A DNA stretch of 64,000 nucleotides from Listeria welshimeri serovar 6b str. SLCC5334 (lineage in GTDB: Bacteria > Bacillota > Bacilli > Lactobacillales > Listeriaceae). Made by a program: the position numbers and the translations under genes. A model generated the notes under the pieces. That model was not told where the DNA came from and made no database searches. It saw nothing but the letters and a program-made list of their open reading frames with translations. Shown piece by piece: positions 9,371 to 16,882 of the stretch. The stretch covers positions 1,426,001 to 1,490,000 of the forward strand of contig NC_008555.1 in the NCBI RefSeq assembly GCF_000060285.1, in the 5' to 3' direction. Each line of letters opens with the position of its first letter. Position 1 is the stretch's first letter.

Positions 9371-10197
9371 TGTCTGATTAAATTTTTAACTTTATTAATG
9401 TTAGGTTTGTAGAAGCGACAATGTGTTTCAAACTCTTTGTTGAATTCATTAGCTCGTTGGGTTAATGATTGCTCATGATCAAGCATTAAGCCTTCTTCTA
9501 GAAGTGGTCTAAGAGATATGATTTGGTCAAAAACGAGACCAGCATTTGTATCACTGAGAACAGATACTATTTTCCCAAGTGCTTTTTGTTTTTCTGTCGG
9601 CAATTCTTTTTGATGTAGATGGAACCACTTCGCTAATTGTTTGCGGTTTTTTCTAGTAGCTTCTAAATAAATGCTTTGTGCATAAGCTGCTTTTGCAAAT
9701 GCAATAGATAGAGCTTCAGCAGATTCCCAATCCTCTTCCAAAATCTCTCCTTGCATTTTGATTTTTTGGTTGAGCAAAGTAATATCTTCTTGATAAACAT
9801 CCATTTTGCGCTGTTGTTGTTTATAAACCTCCATCGCTAAATTAAGTTCATCAATAGTTGGCTGCATTTTTTCACCGAAAATGGTGTTATCATTTAAAAT
9901 TAATTGAGTTTGTTCGATTTTTTCCGCAATAATGCTATCGCGTTCTTTCACTACATGCGCACGTTTTCCTAAGTATTCAAAATAAAAATTATATTTTTGA
10001 ATAAGATTAACTACCGCTTCTGCTTCTTTCATAGTGGCCGATTCTTCATTTGACTTTAATACTGTTACGCCAGCTACTTTACTTAATTTCGTATAAATAA
10101 TAATTGTGAAAACTTCTCCGTCTAAATTGATTGTGTACGGGAGTGTATGTTGCTGTTCTAAAAGCCTTTTATGTTGTTTTAATAGTTTATCCGTCAT
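9367..10197 (-). CDS. hypothetical protein, helical/coiled-coil
   Basis: I do not recognise the family. The 276-residue product is highly charged, has no signal peptide or membrane segment, and is predicted by eye to be mostly helical, with long Glu/Lys/Gln-rich stretches (about residues 85-160) that could form coiled coils. An N-terminal segment (YTINLDGEVFTIIIYTKLSKVAGVTV) looks like a small beta-rich fold. The stop overlaps the terminator shared with bilEB. Upstream is an AT-rich 19-bp palindrome. It corresponds by position to lmo1423 of L. monocytogenes, an uncharacterised gene. Confidence 0.75.
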   Translation of the reverse strand: MTDKLLKQHKRLLEQQHTLPYTINLDGEVFTIIIYTKLSKVAGVTVLKSNEESATMKEAEAVVNLIQKYNFYFEYLGKRAHVVKERDSIIAEKIEQTQLILNDNTIFGEKMQPTIDELNLAMEVYKQQQRKMDVYQEDITLLNQKIKMQGEILEEDWESAEALSIAFAKAAYAQSIYLEATRKNRKQLAKWFHLHQKELPTEKQKALGKIVSVLSDTNAGLVFDQIISLRPLLEEGLMLDHEQSLTQRANEFNKEFETHCRFYKPNINKVKNLIRQ

Positions 10198-10230
10198 CGT
10201 TAATCAACACCTTTACTACGCCATTAGTAT

Positions 10231-10249
10231 TATATAATTCAATTATATA
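10231..10249. repeat. AT-only palindrome upstream of the hypothetical gene
   Basis: TATATAATTCAATTATATA: perfect 9-bp arms around one central base, 34-52 bases upstream of the 276-aa gene. It contains overlapping TATAAT-like -10 sequences, so it may be promoter, operator or both. Confidence 0.5.
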
Positions 10250-10334
10250 GTATAAAGATGAAAATTTCGAGGGAAAGAAATGAGAAAATTATTTTTAATT
10301 GTTTACATAATATAATTATTGTCCTCTTAGGATT

Positions 10335-11681
10335 TTATAATGTGGTGATTGTATAAAATAGCAAATAAATATTTAGTATTGCAATGAAAATAGCGACCGC
10401 CCAAGAGATGATTTTCAACCATGATGGGTTAACAAATTCGCCCATTTTTTCCTTATCACTTGTGAACATAACTAATGGAATAACCGCAAAGGATAATTGC
10501 ATGGAAAGAATAACTTGGCTAAAAATAAGAAGTTCATTTATTCCATTTGCTCCATATAAGGCTGTAATGATTACTGCTGGAACAATTGCTAATACACGCG
10601 TTAACAAACGTCTTACTACTGGTTTTAAACGGATATTTAAAAATCCTTCCATAACAATTTGTCCGGCAAGTGTGCCTGTTAAGGTTGAGTTTTGACCAGA
10701 AGCAAGTAGTGCTACCGCGAATACTGTGCTGGCAATGCTACTCCCAAGTGTTGGGTTAAGTAATTTATAGGCATCTTCAATCCCGGCTACATTATGCTGT
10801 CCTGTCGTATAAAAAGCCGCAGCTGCTAAAATTAAAATGGATGCATTAATTAGTAGAGCAATAGTTAAAGAAAAAGTAGAATCGATAAATGAAAAACGAA
10901 TCGCCTCTTTCTTCCCTTCTTTTGTTCGAGCATATTGCCTTGTTTGAACGATGGAAGAATGCAAATATAAATTATGAGGCATTACTGTCGCCCCAAGAAT
11001 ACCAAGCGCGATATAAAGCATTGCTGGATTAGTTACGATTTCTGATTGTGGAATGAATCCTTTGGCAATGGCTTGCATATCAGGATGGGACATCACCATT
11101 TCTGCTCCAAAACATACGAGAATTGTAACCATTAGTGTAATGACAATAACTTCTATGTAGCGGAAACCCTTATGCTGTAAGAATAACACGAGAAAAATAT
11201 CTAATGCTGTAATACAAACGCCCCAAATTAACGGAATTCCAAATAGTAAATTAAGCGCAATTGCACTACCTATCACTTCAGCAATGTCTGTTGCAATAAT
11301 TGCCAATTCAGCCAAAATCCATAGAACAAAGCCAAATGGTTTTGAAAAATGGTCACTTGATGCTTGAGCTAAATCGCGACCTGTAACGATACCTAATTTT
11401 GATGCAAGTGATTGTAATAACACAGCTAAAATATTAGAAATTAAAATAACCGATAATAATGTATAACCGAACTCTGATCCCCCAGCAATAGATGTTGCCC
11501 AGTTTCCTGGATCGACATACCCTACTGCAATCAGTGCACCTGGCCCCATAAAGGCAAATAATTTCCGGAAGAATTTTGCGTTTTTAGGAATAGCTACTGA
11601 ATTATTTACTTCACTTAAGCTGGGAGCATTTTGTGCTTTTCTCCAGCTTTGTTTTGTGCGTTCTGTTTTTTCCTTTTTCAT
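10335..11681 (-). CDS. mntH: Nramp-family divalent metal (Mn2+) transporter
   Basis: Proton-coupled importer of Mn2+ in the cytoplasmic membrane. The 448-residue product has about 11 membrane segments after a charged N-terminus, with the Nramp signatures DPGNW (57-61, helix 1) and MPHNLYLHSS (234-243, helix 6), whose Asp, Asn and Met residues bind the metal. The ATG at 11681 is preferred to an upstream in-frame ATG because AGAAGG lies 9 bases before it and the longer form would span the promoter. It is monocistronic, downstream of the opuC terminator, with its own promoter carrying a possible MntR dyad. Length and motifs are normal. Confidence 0.93.
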   Translation of the reverse strand: MKKEKTERTKQSWRKAQNAPSLSEVNNSVAIPKNAKFFRKLFAFMGPGALIAVGYVDPGNWATSIAGGSEFGYTLLSVILISNILAVLLQSLASKLGIVTGRDLAQASSDHFSKPFGFVLWILAELAIIATDIAEVIGSAIALNLLFGIPLIWGVCITALDIFLVLFLQHKGFRYIEVIVITLMVTILVCFGAEMVMSHPDMQAIAKGFIPQSEIVTNPAMLYIALGILGATVMPHNLYLHSSIVQTRQYARTKEGKKEAIRFSFIDSTFSLTIALLINASILILAAAAFYTTGQHNVAGIEDAYKLLNPTLGSSIASTVFAVALLASGQNSTLTGTLAGQIVMEGFLNIRLKPVVRRLLTRVLAIVPAVIITALYGANGINELLIFSQVILSMQLSFAVIPLVMFTSDKEKMGEFVNPSWLKIISWAVAIFIAILNIYLLFYTITTL

Positions 11682-11712
11682 GCTCCCTGACCTTCTTTCG
11701 TTTATGGTAAAA

Positions 11713-11741
11713 AGTTTACTACGGGAAACATTCTTTGTCAA
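11713..11741 (-). promoter_or_regulatory. mntH promoter with a possible MntR operator
   Basis: Minus strand TTGACA (11741-11736), 17-base spacer, TAAACT (11718-11713). The spacer and -10 are covered by a dyad, AGTTTACTACGGGAAACAT (11713-11731), resembling MntR boxes with GTTT/AAAC ends. The MntR assignment is inference. Confidence 0.6.
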
Positions 11742-11744
11742 ATG

Positions 11745-11784
11745 AAAAACACAACCATTTTGTGAAGATAATTGGTTGTGTTTT
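11745..11784 (-). terminator. terminator of the opuC operon
   Basis: Arms AAAACACAACCA and TGGTTGTGTTTT with a T run on the minus strand, 10 bases after opuCD. The mntH promoter begins immediately beyond it. Confidence 0.85.
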
Positions 11785-11793
11785 CAAAGATTA

Positions 11794-12465
11794 TTATAAA
11801 GCTTCGGTAAGTGTTTTTCTTTTGTTTTTAACTGGATTTAACGTACGTTCGACCCAACCTAGTAATACATCTGCTAGAATAGCCATGACTGCTGTTGGGA
11901 TTGCACCAGCTAGAATGATTGCAGTACCATTAGTTGCATTGGTTCCGCGGACAATAATATCTCCCAGCCCCCCTGCACCAACGAATGTACCTATTGCAGC
12001 AACACCAATAGCAATAACAAGGGCATTTCGAATTCCTGCCATAATAACTGATAATGCAAGTGGCATTTCGATTAAACGAAGAACTTGCCATTTTGTCATT
12101 CCCATTGCTTTGCCAGATTCAAGGAGTGCTCCATCGACGTTTCTAATACCTGTGTAGGTGTTTTTAAGAATTGGTAATAAAGAATACAGGAATAACGATA
12201 AAACGACTGTATTCGTCCCTAAGCCCATAATAAGCATAAGTACAGCTAACATAGCTAGTGCTGGAATGGTTTGTATAATATTAGCGATTTGAATTACCCA
12301 ACCAGCTAAGCGTTTTTTCCTAGCAATGTATACTCCGAGTGGTATTGCGATGATTGCAGCGAAGATTACTCCATAAGCGCTCATCAAGAAATGCCGCCAG
12401 AACTCTTCCATGACATAACTTCCATTTGTTTGATAATAATCAATTAACTGTTTTAATGTGTCCAT
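11794..12465 (-). CDS. opuCD: carnitine/betaine ABC transporter permease
   Basis: Second membrane permease of the OpuC osmolyte importer, 223 residues with five to six helices and the EAA-loop region ESGKAMGMTKWQVLRLIEMP that contacts the ATPase. It is the last gene of opuCA-opuCB-opuCC-opuCD, 14 bases after opuCC. In Listeria OpuC is the main carnitine uptake system and contributes to salt and gut survival. Its sequence is clearly paralogous to OpuCB and to the permease half of BilEB. Confidence 0.92.
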   Translation of the reverse strand: MDTLKQLIDYYQTNGSYVMEEFWRHFLMSAYGVIFAAIIAIPLGVYIARKKRLAGWVIQIANIIQTIPALAMLAVLMLIMGLGTNTVVLSLFLYSLLPILKNTYTGIRNVDGALLESGKAMGMTKWQVLRLIEMPLALSVIMAGIRNALVIAIGVAAIGTFVGAGGLGDIIVRGTNATNGTAIILAGAIPTAVMAILADVLLGWVERTLNPVKNKRKTLTEAL

Positions 12466-12479
12466 CTTTTGGCACCTCC

Positions 12480-13406
12480 TTAGTTTTTACCTTCAAAGTA
12501 ATTATTTTTTTCTAGGAATTCTTGCGCTACAATGGATGGTTCTTTTAACTCGCCATCTGATTGATAATTAAGTTTTTGCATTTCTTCTGTAGAAATTTTA
12601 CCTTTTAATTTATTGATAGTTGTTTTTAATTCAGGATGTTTCTTTAAAATTTCATCTGTTGCTAAAGCAGAAGCATCATATGGTGGGAAGAATTTTTTAT
12701 CGTCTTTTAATAATTTTAAATTATAAGTTGGAATACGACCATCTGTAGAATAACCAAGCGCCACATCCATTTGATTATTTTTAAGTGCGGTATAAATTAA
12801 GCCAATTTGCATTGGGAAGATTTTTTTGAACTCGATATCATATGCTTTTGAGAATGCTTTGTAGCCATCTCCTTCGCGTTCCATCCAAGAATTATCCACT
12901 CCAGCAGTAAGCTCGTTTTCCACTTTTCTCATATCACTAACAGTATTTAAATTGTATTTTTTAGCAGTATCTTGTCGTACCATAAATACATAAGTGTTAG
13001 CAAAGCCGTAAGAATCAAACCAGGTTTGATGGAAACGTTCTTCAAAGCCTTTTTTAACTGCTGCTAATGCTTTTTCTGGATCTTTAATAGCTTCTTCACC
13101 TAGTGGCCCAACTAAGTCAGTTCCAGTGTATCTTGTCGCAGTAATATCTACATCACCATTTAACATAGCTTGGTGTTGTACAATAGTCGATCCAAGATTA
13201 TTAACGATTTCTACTTTTAAACCGGTATCATGTTCGATTAATTGTTTTAAAATATTAGAAACGATCTGTGATTCCGTTGTGGCCATTGCACCTATGCGGA
13301 TTGTATCTTTGGAACTCCCTCCAAGTCCTGGTAAAGAACAACTAGACAAGAAAAGAGAACTAGTTAGTAGTAATACGCTGAATAAAGCGATAAATTTTTT
13401 CTTCAT
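12480..13406 (-). CDS. opuCC: OpuC substrate-binding lipoprotein
   Basis: Extracellular substrate-binding protein for carnitine and related trimethylammonium compounds, 308 residues. The lipoprotein signal ends in FLSSC, giving a lipidated Cys23 after cleavage. The mature part has the glycine-betaine-binding fold seen also in the C-terminal half of BilEB: a GAMATTESQIV segment near the start of the first lobe and YSTDGRIPTYNLKLL toward the end. It lies between the two permease genes, one base from the end of opuCB, so expression is probably coupled. The family assignment is firm; the exact ligand range comes from work on L. monocytogenes. Confidence 0.92.
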   Translation of the reverse strand: MKKKFIALFSVLLLTSSLFLSSCSLPGLGGSSKDTIRIGAMATTESQIVSNILKQLIEHDTGLKVEIVNNLGSTIVQHQAMLNGDVDITATRYTGTDLVGPLGEEAIKDPEKALAAVKKGFEERFHQTWFDSYGFANTYVFMVRQDTAKKYNLNTVSDMRKVENELTAGVDNSWMEREGDGYKAFSKAYDIEFKKIFPMQIGLIYTALKNNQMDVALGYSTDGRIPTYNLKLLKDDKKFFPPYDASALATDEILKKHPELKTTINKLKGKISTEEMQKLNYQSDGELKEPSIVAQEFLEKNNYFEGKN

Positions 13407-13407
13407 G

Positions 13408-14064
13408 CTATTCTCCCCCTTCCCGAGCTTCGCGGATGGCTTTTGGAGTTAAGCGATATTCTAATTTTCCAAGCGCGAATTCTACTATAAGGGCTAAAAT
13501 GGTTACTGGAATTGCTCCCCCGAGAATTAAATCAGGGCGGTATAAGTTTAAGCCGTTAAAAATAAAGTCTCCAAGTCCCCCAGCTCCAATGTAAGAAGCA
13601 AGCGTTGCCCAAGCGATAACATATACTGCTGATAAACGAATACCAGCCATAATAACTGATATGGAGTTAGGAATTTCCACATTAACTATGAGTTGCCAAT
13701 TCGTCATTCCCATGCCTCTACCAGATTCAATTAAATTTTTATCGACCCCTCTAACACCAATAAAAGTGTTACGTAAGATTGGTAAAAGTGCATAAATAAA
13801 TAGCGCTATAATTGCCGGTAACGTACCAACGCCAAGTAATGGAATAATAAACGCCAAAATGGCAAGTGACGGAACCGTTTGAAGCACACTCACTACGCCA
13901 ATGACAAAATTTGCCACTTTAGGTGAACGTGTCAGTAAAATTCCGGCGGGTACAGCAACTGCGATACCTAAAATAACAGCAGATAAGGAGATGAAAAGAT
14001 GTTGCCATGTTTGAACAAGCAAGTTATGGCCGTTTTCTTGAAAAAATGTAACTATTGCGTCCAT
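13408..14064 (-). CDS. opuCB: carnitine/betaine ABC transporter permease
   Basis: First permease of the OpuC importer, 218 residues, with membrane helices from about residue 20 on and the EAA-loop [20 protein letters not shown]. It starts 3 bases after opuCA and nearly abuts opuCC, so the four genes form one operon. OpuCB and OpuCD presumably form the heterodimeric channel, with OpuCA supplying ATP hydrolysis and OpuCC capturing ligand outside. Confidence 0.92.
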   Translation of the reverse strand: MDAIVTFFQENGHNLLVQTWQHLFISLSAVILGIAVAVPAGILLTRSPKVANFVIGVVSVLQTVPSLAILAFIIPLLGVGTLPAIIALFIYALLPILRNTFIGVRGVDKNLIESGRGMGMTNWQLIVNVEIPNSISVIMAGIRLSAVYVIAWATLASYIGAGGLGDFIFNGLNLYRPDLILGGAIPVTILALIVEFALGKLEYRLTPKAIREAREGGE

Positions 14065-14067
14065 AAC

Positions 14068-15261
14068 TTATCCCTCCTGCTTCATTTCTGGTTCTGTCAT
14101 TTCGGAATCCGCTTGTTCCTCCTGGTTTTCTGTCACATCATCTACAGTGCCCCAAATGGAATCATAAACGATATCTACCAAACTGGCACGGGTTACAATC
14201 CCGACAAGACGTTTATCCTTATCAACTACAGGAATATATTTATAACCACGTTTTAAAATACGTTGTACTGTATCTCGCAGTAACGTATCTTCATACACAT
14301 AAAAGACATTTTTCTCAATAATATCCATTACAGAAGTTGCAGTACGACGATTTAAATCTATTTGTTCTACGTCAATAAAGCCTTTTAATACATTCCCTTC
14401 GTCGACTACAAGTAATGTATCCACTCGTTTTTCTTTCATGACGGTAATAGCTGCTTGAAGTGATTTGTCGGCTGTAATAGAAACCGGGTTGGTATTCATG
14501 ATTTGAGCTACCTGCGTTACATCCGGTTTCGCTTCAATTAAACGATCTTTACCGATAAAATCTTCAACAAACGAATTCGCTGGATTACGCAAAATTTCAT
14601 CTGGTGTATCAAATTGAACGATTTCACCAGCTTTCATAATAACAATACGATCTGCAAGTTTTATTGCTTCATCCATATCATGAGTAACGAAAATGATAGT
14701 TTTGCCAAGTTCTTTTTGTAAATTTTTGAATTCTTCTTGAAGTGAGTCACGCGTGATTGGATCTAATGCTCCGAATGGTTCATCCATTAAAATCAAATTT
14801 TGTTCTGCGGCAAGCGCCCTAAGAACTCCAATACGTTGTTGTTGTCCACCACTTAATTCATATGGATAGCGATCTAAGAATTCTTCTGGTAAATCAACTA
14901 ATTTAATTAATTCTTTAGCGCGTTCTTGTTTTTTCTCTTCAGACCATTTAAGTAATTTTGGTACGAGGACGATATTTTCTCGAATCGTCATATGTGGCAT
15001 TAAGCCAATTTGTTGAATGACATATCCAATAGAGCGTCTTAATTTTACAGGATCTTCCGCCATGATGTCTTTATCATTAATAAATATTTTTCCTTCTGTT
15101 GGCTCAATAAGTCGGTTAATCATCTTCATTGTTGTAGTTTTCCCACAACCACTTGGACCGATAAAACAAACAAATTCCCCTTTATCGATGTTAAGAGTTA
15201 GATCATTAACGGCTTTTTTGCCCCCTTTATAAGTCTTCGTTACGTGTTCAAATTTTAACAC
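14068..15261 (-). CDS. opuCA: carnitine/betaine ABC transporter ATP-binding protein with CBS pair
   Basis: ATPase of OpuC, 397 residues. Walker [10 protein letters not shown] (35-43), signature LSGGQQQR, Walker B LILMDEPFGALDP, then two CBS domains (about 255-370), which in this family sense ionic strength or bind nucleotide, and an acidic C-terminal tail. The GTG at 15261 is chosen because GGAGGTG precedes it by seven bases; the longer in-frame ATG at 15357 would overlap the promoter and adds sequence that other OpuCA proteins lack. A sigma-B-type promoter lies 58-83 bases upstream, consistent with the known osmotic and general-stress induction in Listeria. Confidence 0.94.
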   Translation of the reverse strand: MLKFEHVTKTYKGGKKAVNDLTLNIDKGEFVCFIGPSGCGKTTTMKMINRLIEPTEGKIFINDKDIMAEDPVKLRRSIGYVIQQIGLMPHMTIRENIVLVPKLLKWSEEKKQERAKELIKLVDLPEEFLDRYPYELSGGQQQRIGVLRALAAEQNLILMDEPFGALDPITRDSLQEEFKNLQKELGKTIIFVTHDMDEAIKLADRIVIMKAGEIVQFDTPDEILRNPANSFVEDFIGKDRLIEAKPDVTQVAQIMNTNPVSITADKSLQAAITVMKEKRVDTLLVVDEGNVLKGFIDVEQIDLNRRTATSVMDIIEKNVFYVYEDTLLRDTVQRILKRGYKYIPVVDKDKRLVGIVTRASLVDIVYDSIWGTVDDVTENQEEQADSEMTEPEMKQEG

Positions 15262-15290
15262 GCTTATACACCTCCATTTTTCTTTACCAC

Positions 15291-15306
15291 TGTCAAAAAA
15301 TTGACA
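15291..15306. repeat. inverted repeat in the opuCA leader
   Basis: TGTCAAAAAATTGACA: 6-bp arms around AAAA, between the sigma-B-type promoter and the opuCA ribosome site. Its role is unknown; it could be an operator or a weak hairpin. Confidence 0.4.
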
Positions 15307-15318
15307 ATCGATAAATCT

Positions 15319-15344
15319 TTTCCCTAACCAGTAAAGTTTTAAAC
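15319..15344 (-). promoter_or_regulatory. sigma-B-type promoter of opuC
   Basis: Minus strand GTTT (15344-15341), 16-base spacer, GGGAAA (15324-15319), fitting the GTTT/GGGWAW general-stress pattern. opuC is known to depend on sigma-B in L. monocytogenes. The rest of the 290-bp gap between opuCA and thiT holds the thiT terminator and nothing else I recognise. Confidence 0.7.
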
Positions 15345-15512
15345 TTTTTAAATACAAAAAAACAGCCTAAAGACAGTGTTGCATTCAAACGGAAGTTACT
15401 AAACAAGATGGTTTCGTACTTATGGCACGTGTGACATCGATGCTAAACTTGTAATCGTGAAAATGAGCATTGTAATAAGCTGCAATATAGTATTTATTTC
15501 ATTATAACACAC

Positions 15513-15547
15513 TTAAAAAGGCCCAAAAGCAATTGCTTCTGGACCTT
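15513..15547 (-). terminator. terminator of thiT
   Basis: Hairpin of about 13 bp with G-U pairs (AAGGTCCAGAAGC pairing with GCTTTTGGGCCTT) and a minus-strand T run, directly after thiT. Confidence 0.8.
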
Positions 15548-15551
15548 GTGG

Positions 15552-16112
15552 TTATTTTGGTAAGAATAATTTTGGTGAGGTTTTCAGTAATATCGAAATG
15601 ATAATACCCGAAACAACGACAGTACCAAGACAGCTTGCCCCGTTCATCACAATGGAGAATAATTGAGCGCCCCAACCTTTGAAAGCATATGCGCCCCAGA
15701 ATAACACACCTGCAACATAATGCCAAAAATATCTAGCTACTCCTCCAATAATCATAGTCCCCCATGCCCACTGAATCGCTTCTTTTAGTTTGTTTGCAGC
15801 TAAATTAATTCGAACCTGTTTACTAAATACACCACTAAATGCAATGAAACTGAATGCTAAAATATATTCAATAATTGCTTGAGATGGCATTAGAATATAA
15901 GCTTTACCTGTTAAAAAATGTAACAATCCCCATAAAAGCCCCGCGAATCCAGCCGCCCAAAAGCCTCGTCTAATAGCAATAACATACATTGGAATCATTC
16001 CAAGTGAAATGGAGAAACTGGATCCAATGTCTAACGGGATAAAACTTAGTACCATTGCAACTGCTGCAAAAATAGCACATTCTAGTAAAATAATTAATCG
16101 TTTGTTTTGCAT
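15552..16112 (-). CDS. thiT: ECF-type thiamine transporter S component
   Basis: Membrane protein that binds thiamine and works with the shared ECF module (EcfA, EcfA', EcfT, encoded elsewhere). The 186-residue product has six predicted helices. It shows the ThiT pattern of an aromatic-rich substrate loop (WGLLHFLTGKAYIL, WHYVAGVLFWGAYAFKGWGAQ) whose Trp, His and Tyr residues stack on thiamine. A GGGGAG ribosome site precedes the start. The gene is monocistronic and follows a TPP riboswitch, which independently supports the substrate. Confidence 0.93.
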   Translation of the reverse strand: MQNKRLIILLECAIFAAVAMVLSFIPLDIGSSFSISLGMIPMYVIAIRRGFWAAGFAGLLWGLLHFLTGKAYILMPSQAIIEYILAFSFIAFSGVFSKQVRINLAANKLKEAIQWAWGTMIIGGVARYFWHYVAGVLFWGAYAFKGWGAQLFSIVMNGASCLGTVVVSGIIISILLKTSPKLFLPK

Positions 16113-16189
16113 AAAAAATAAACTCCCCTCTTCTTTTTGGTCAAAAACGTACCCCAGAAGAAAGCAGTTTCTATCGTTAGAAATGCAAT

Positions 16190-16287
16190 CGCCACAATCC
16201 CTACGCTCGTATTAACGAACAGGTTCAAAGGGTCAGAATCCAAAAACATACGGATTCAATCTCAGCTAAGAAGCCCCCCCTGTGGTA
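16190..16287 (-). promoter_or_regulatory. TPP (THI-box) riboswitch upstream of thiT
   Basis: On the minus strand the thi-box core is clear: GGGGGGGC near the 5' side, GCTGAGAT, then ACCCTTTGAACCTG and GCGTAGGGA, closed by the CCACA/TGTGG P1 stem (16285-16281 with 16195-16191). The core ends about 80 bases before the thiT start. No U-rich terminator follows, so control is more likely at translation (inference). TPP binding is expected to shut thiT off. Confidence 0.93.
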
Positions 16288-16359
16288 ACGTCTATGAAAT
16301 TATCGTACATCAATTATTATAGCATGAGATGATTTTTTGTAAAGAATTATTTGTTTTCA

Positions 16360-16743
16360 TTAGTCATTAGTGGAAAATTTAACGGTATATTGTGCTTTTT
16401 TTGGAAGTTTGTCAAAAATGAGCTGATAACTATTTTGAATTAACGCCATTTCTATTTTAGGTTCCACATCATATTTTTCGTTTATCACTAAAGTTATCCA
16501 ATGTTTTTTATTCAAATGATATCCAGGTATTATACTCTGATATTCATCGCGTAATTGATCAATTTTTTCTGGTTGGCATTTAACACTTACGAATAAATCA
16601 CCATGATACATATGAATAAGCGCAAAAATTTTACCACCAATAGTTAAAGCGTGCATTTTATTGTCAAAAGGAAAAGTTTCTTTAGCACCTTGTAAAGTTA
16701 GACAAAGCGCGACTTTTTCTTGTAAAGTTTGCTCGTAATTCAT
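16360..16743 (-). CDS. MmcQ/YjbR family protein
   Basis: A 127-residue protein of the MmcQ/YjbR (double-wing) family. Supporting segments are KETFPFDNKMHALTIGGKIFALI near the N-terminus, VSVKCQPEKIDQLRDEY in the middle and GYHLNKKHWITLVIN, the latter typical of the family. Members are small proteins with a fold suggesting DNA or nucleotide binding, but no function is established. There is no signal peptide. It corresponds by position to lmo1430 and is divergent from the ABC-F gene. Confidence 0.85.
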   Translation of the reverse strand: MNYEQTLQEKVALCLTLQGAKETFPFDNKMHALTIGGKIFALIHMYHGDLFVSVKCQPEKIDQLRDEYQSIIPGYHLNKKHWITLVINEKYDVEPKIEMALIQNSYQLIFDKLPKKAQYTVKFSTND

Positions 16744-16814
16744 CGGTTTCTCCCCCTTATCTTCCTATTATAACATTTATTTATGCGTGTATGCTTTCTT
16801 TGCTACACTAACCA

Positions 16815-16823
16815 TGTTAAAAT
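16815..16823 (+). promoter_or_regulatory. extended -10 promoter of the ABC-F gene
   Basis: TGT followed by TAAAAT (16818-16823), about 60 bases before the start at 16883. The -35 is weak. Confidence 0.45.
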
Positions 16824-16882
16824 AGTAGTAATTGTGCTTTTTCTGATTTCAAGAAGAAGTAACTTAGTATTGGAGGAAGAAA

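Noticed and set aside
10384-12157. Plus-strand open frames opposite mntH and opuCD
   Set aside because: They are antisense shadows of well-supported membrane protein genes and have no family resemblance or ribosome sites.
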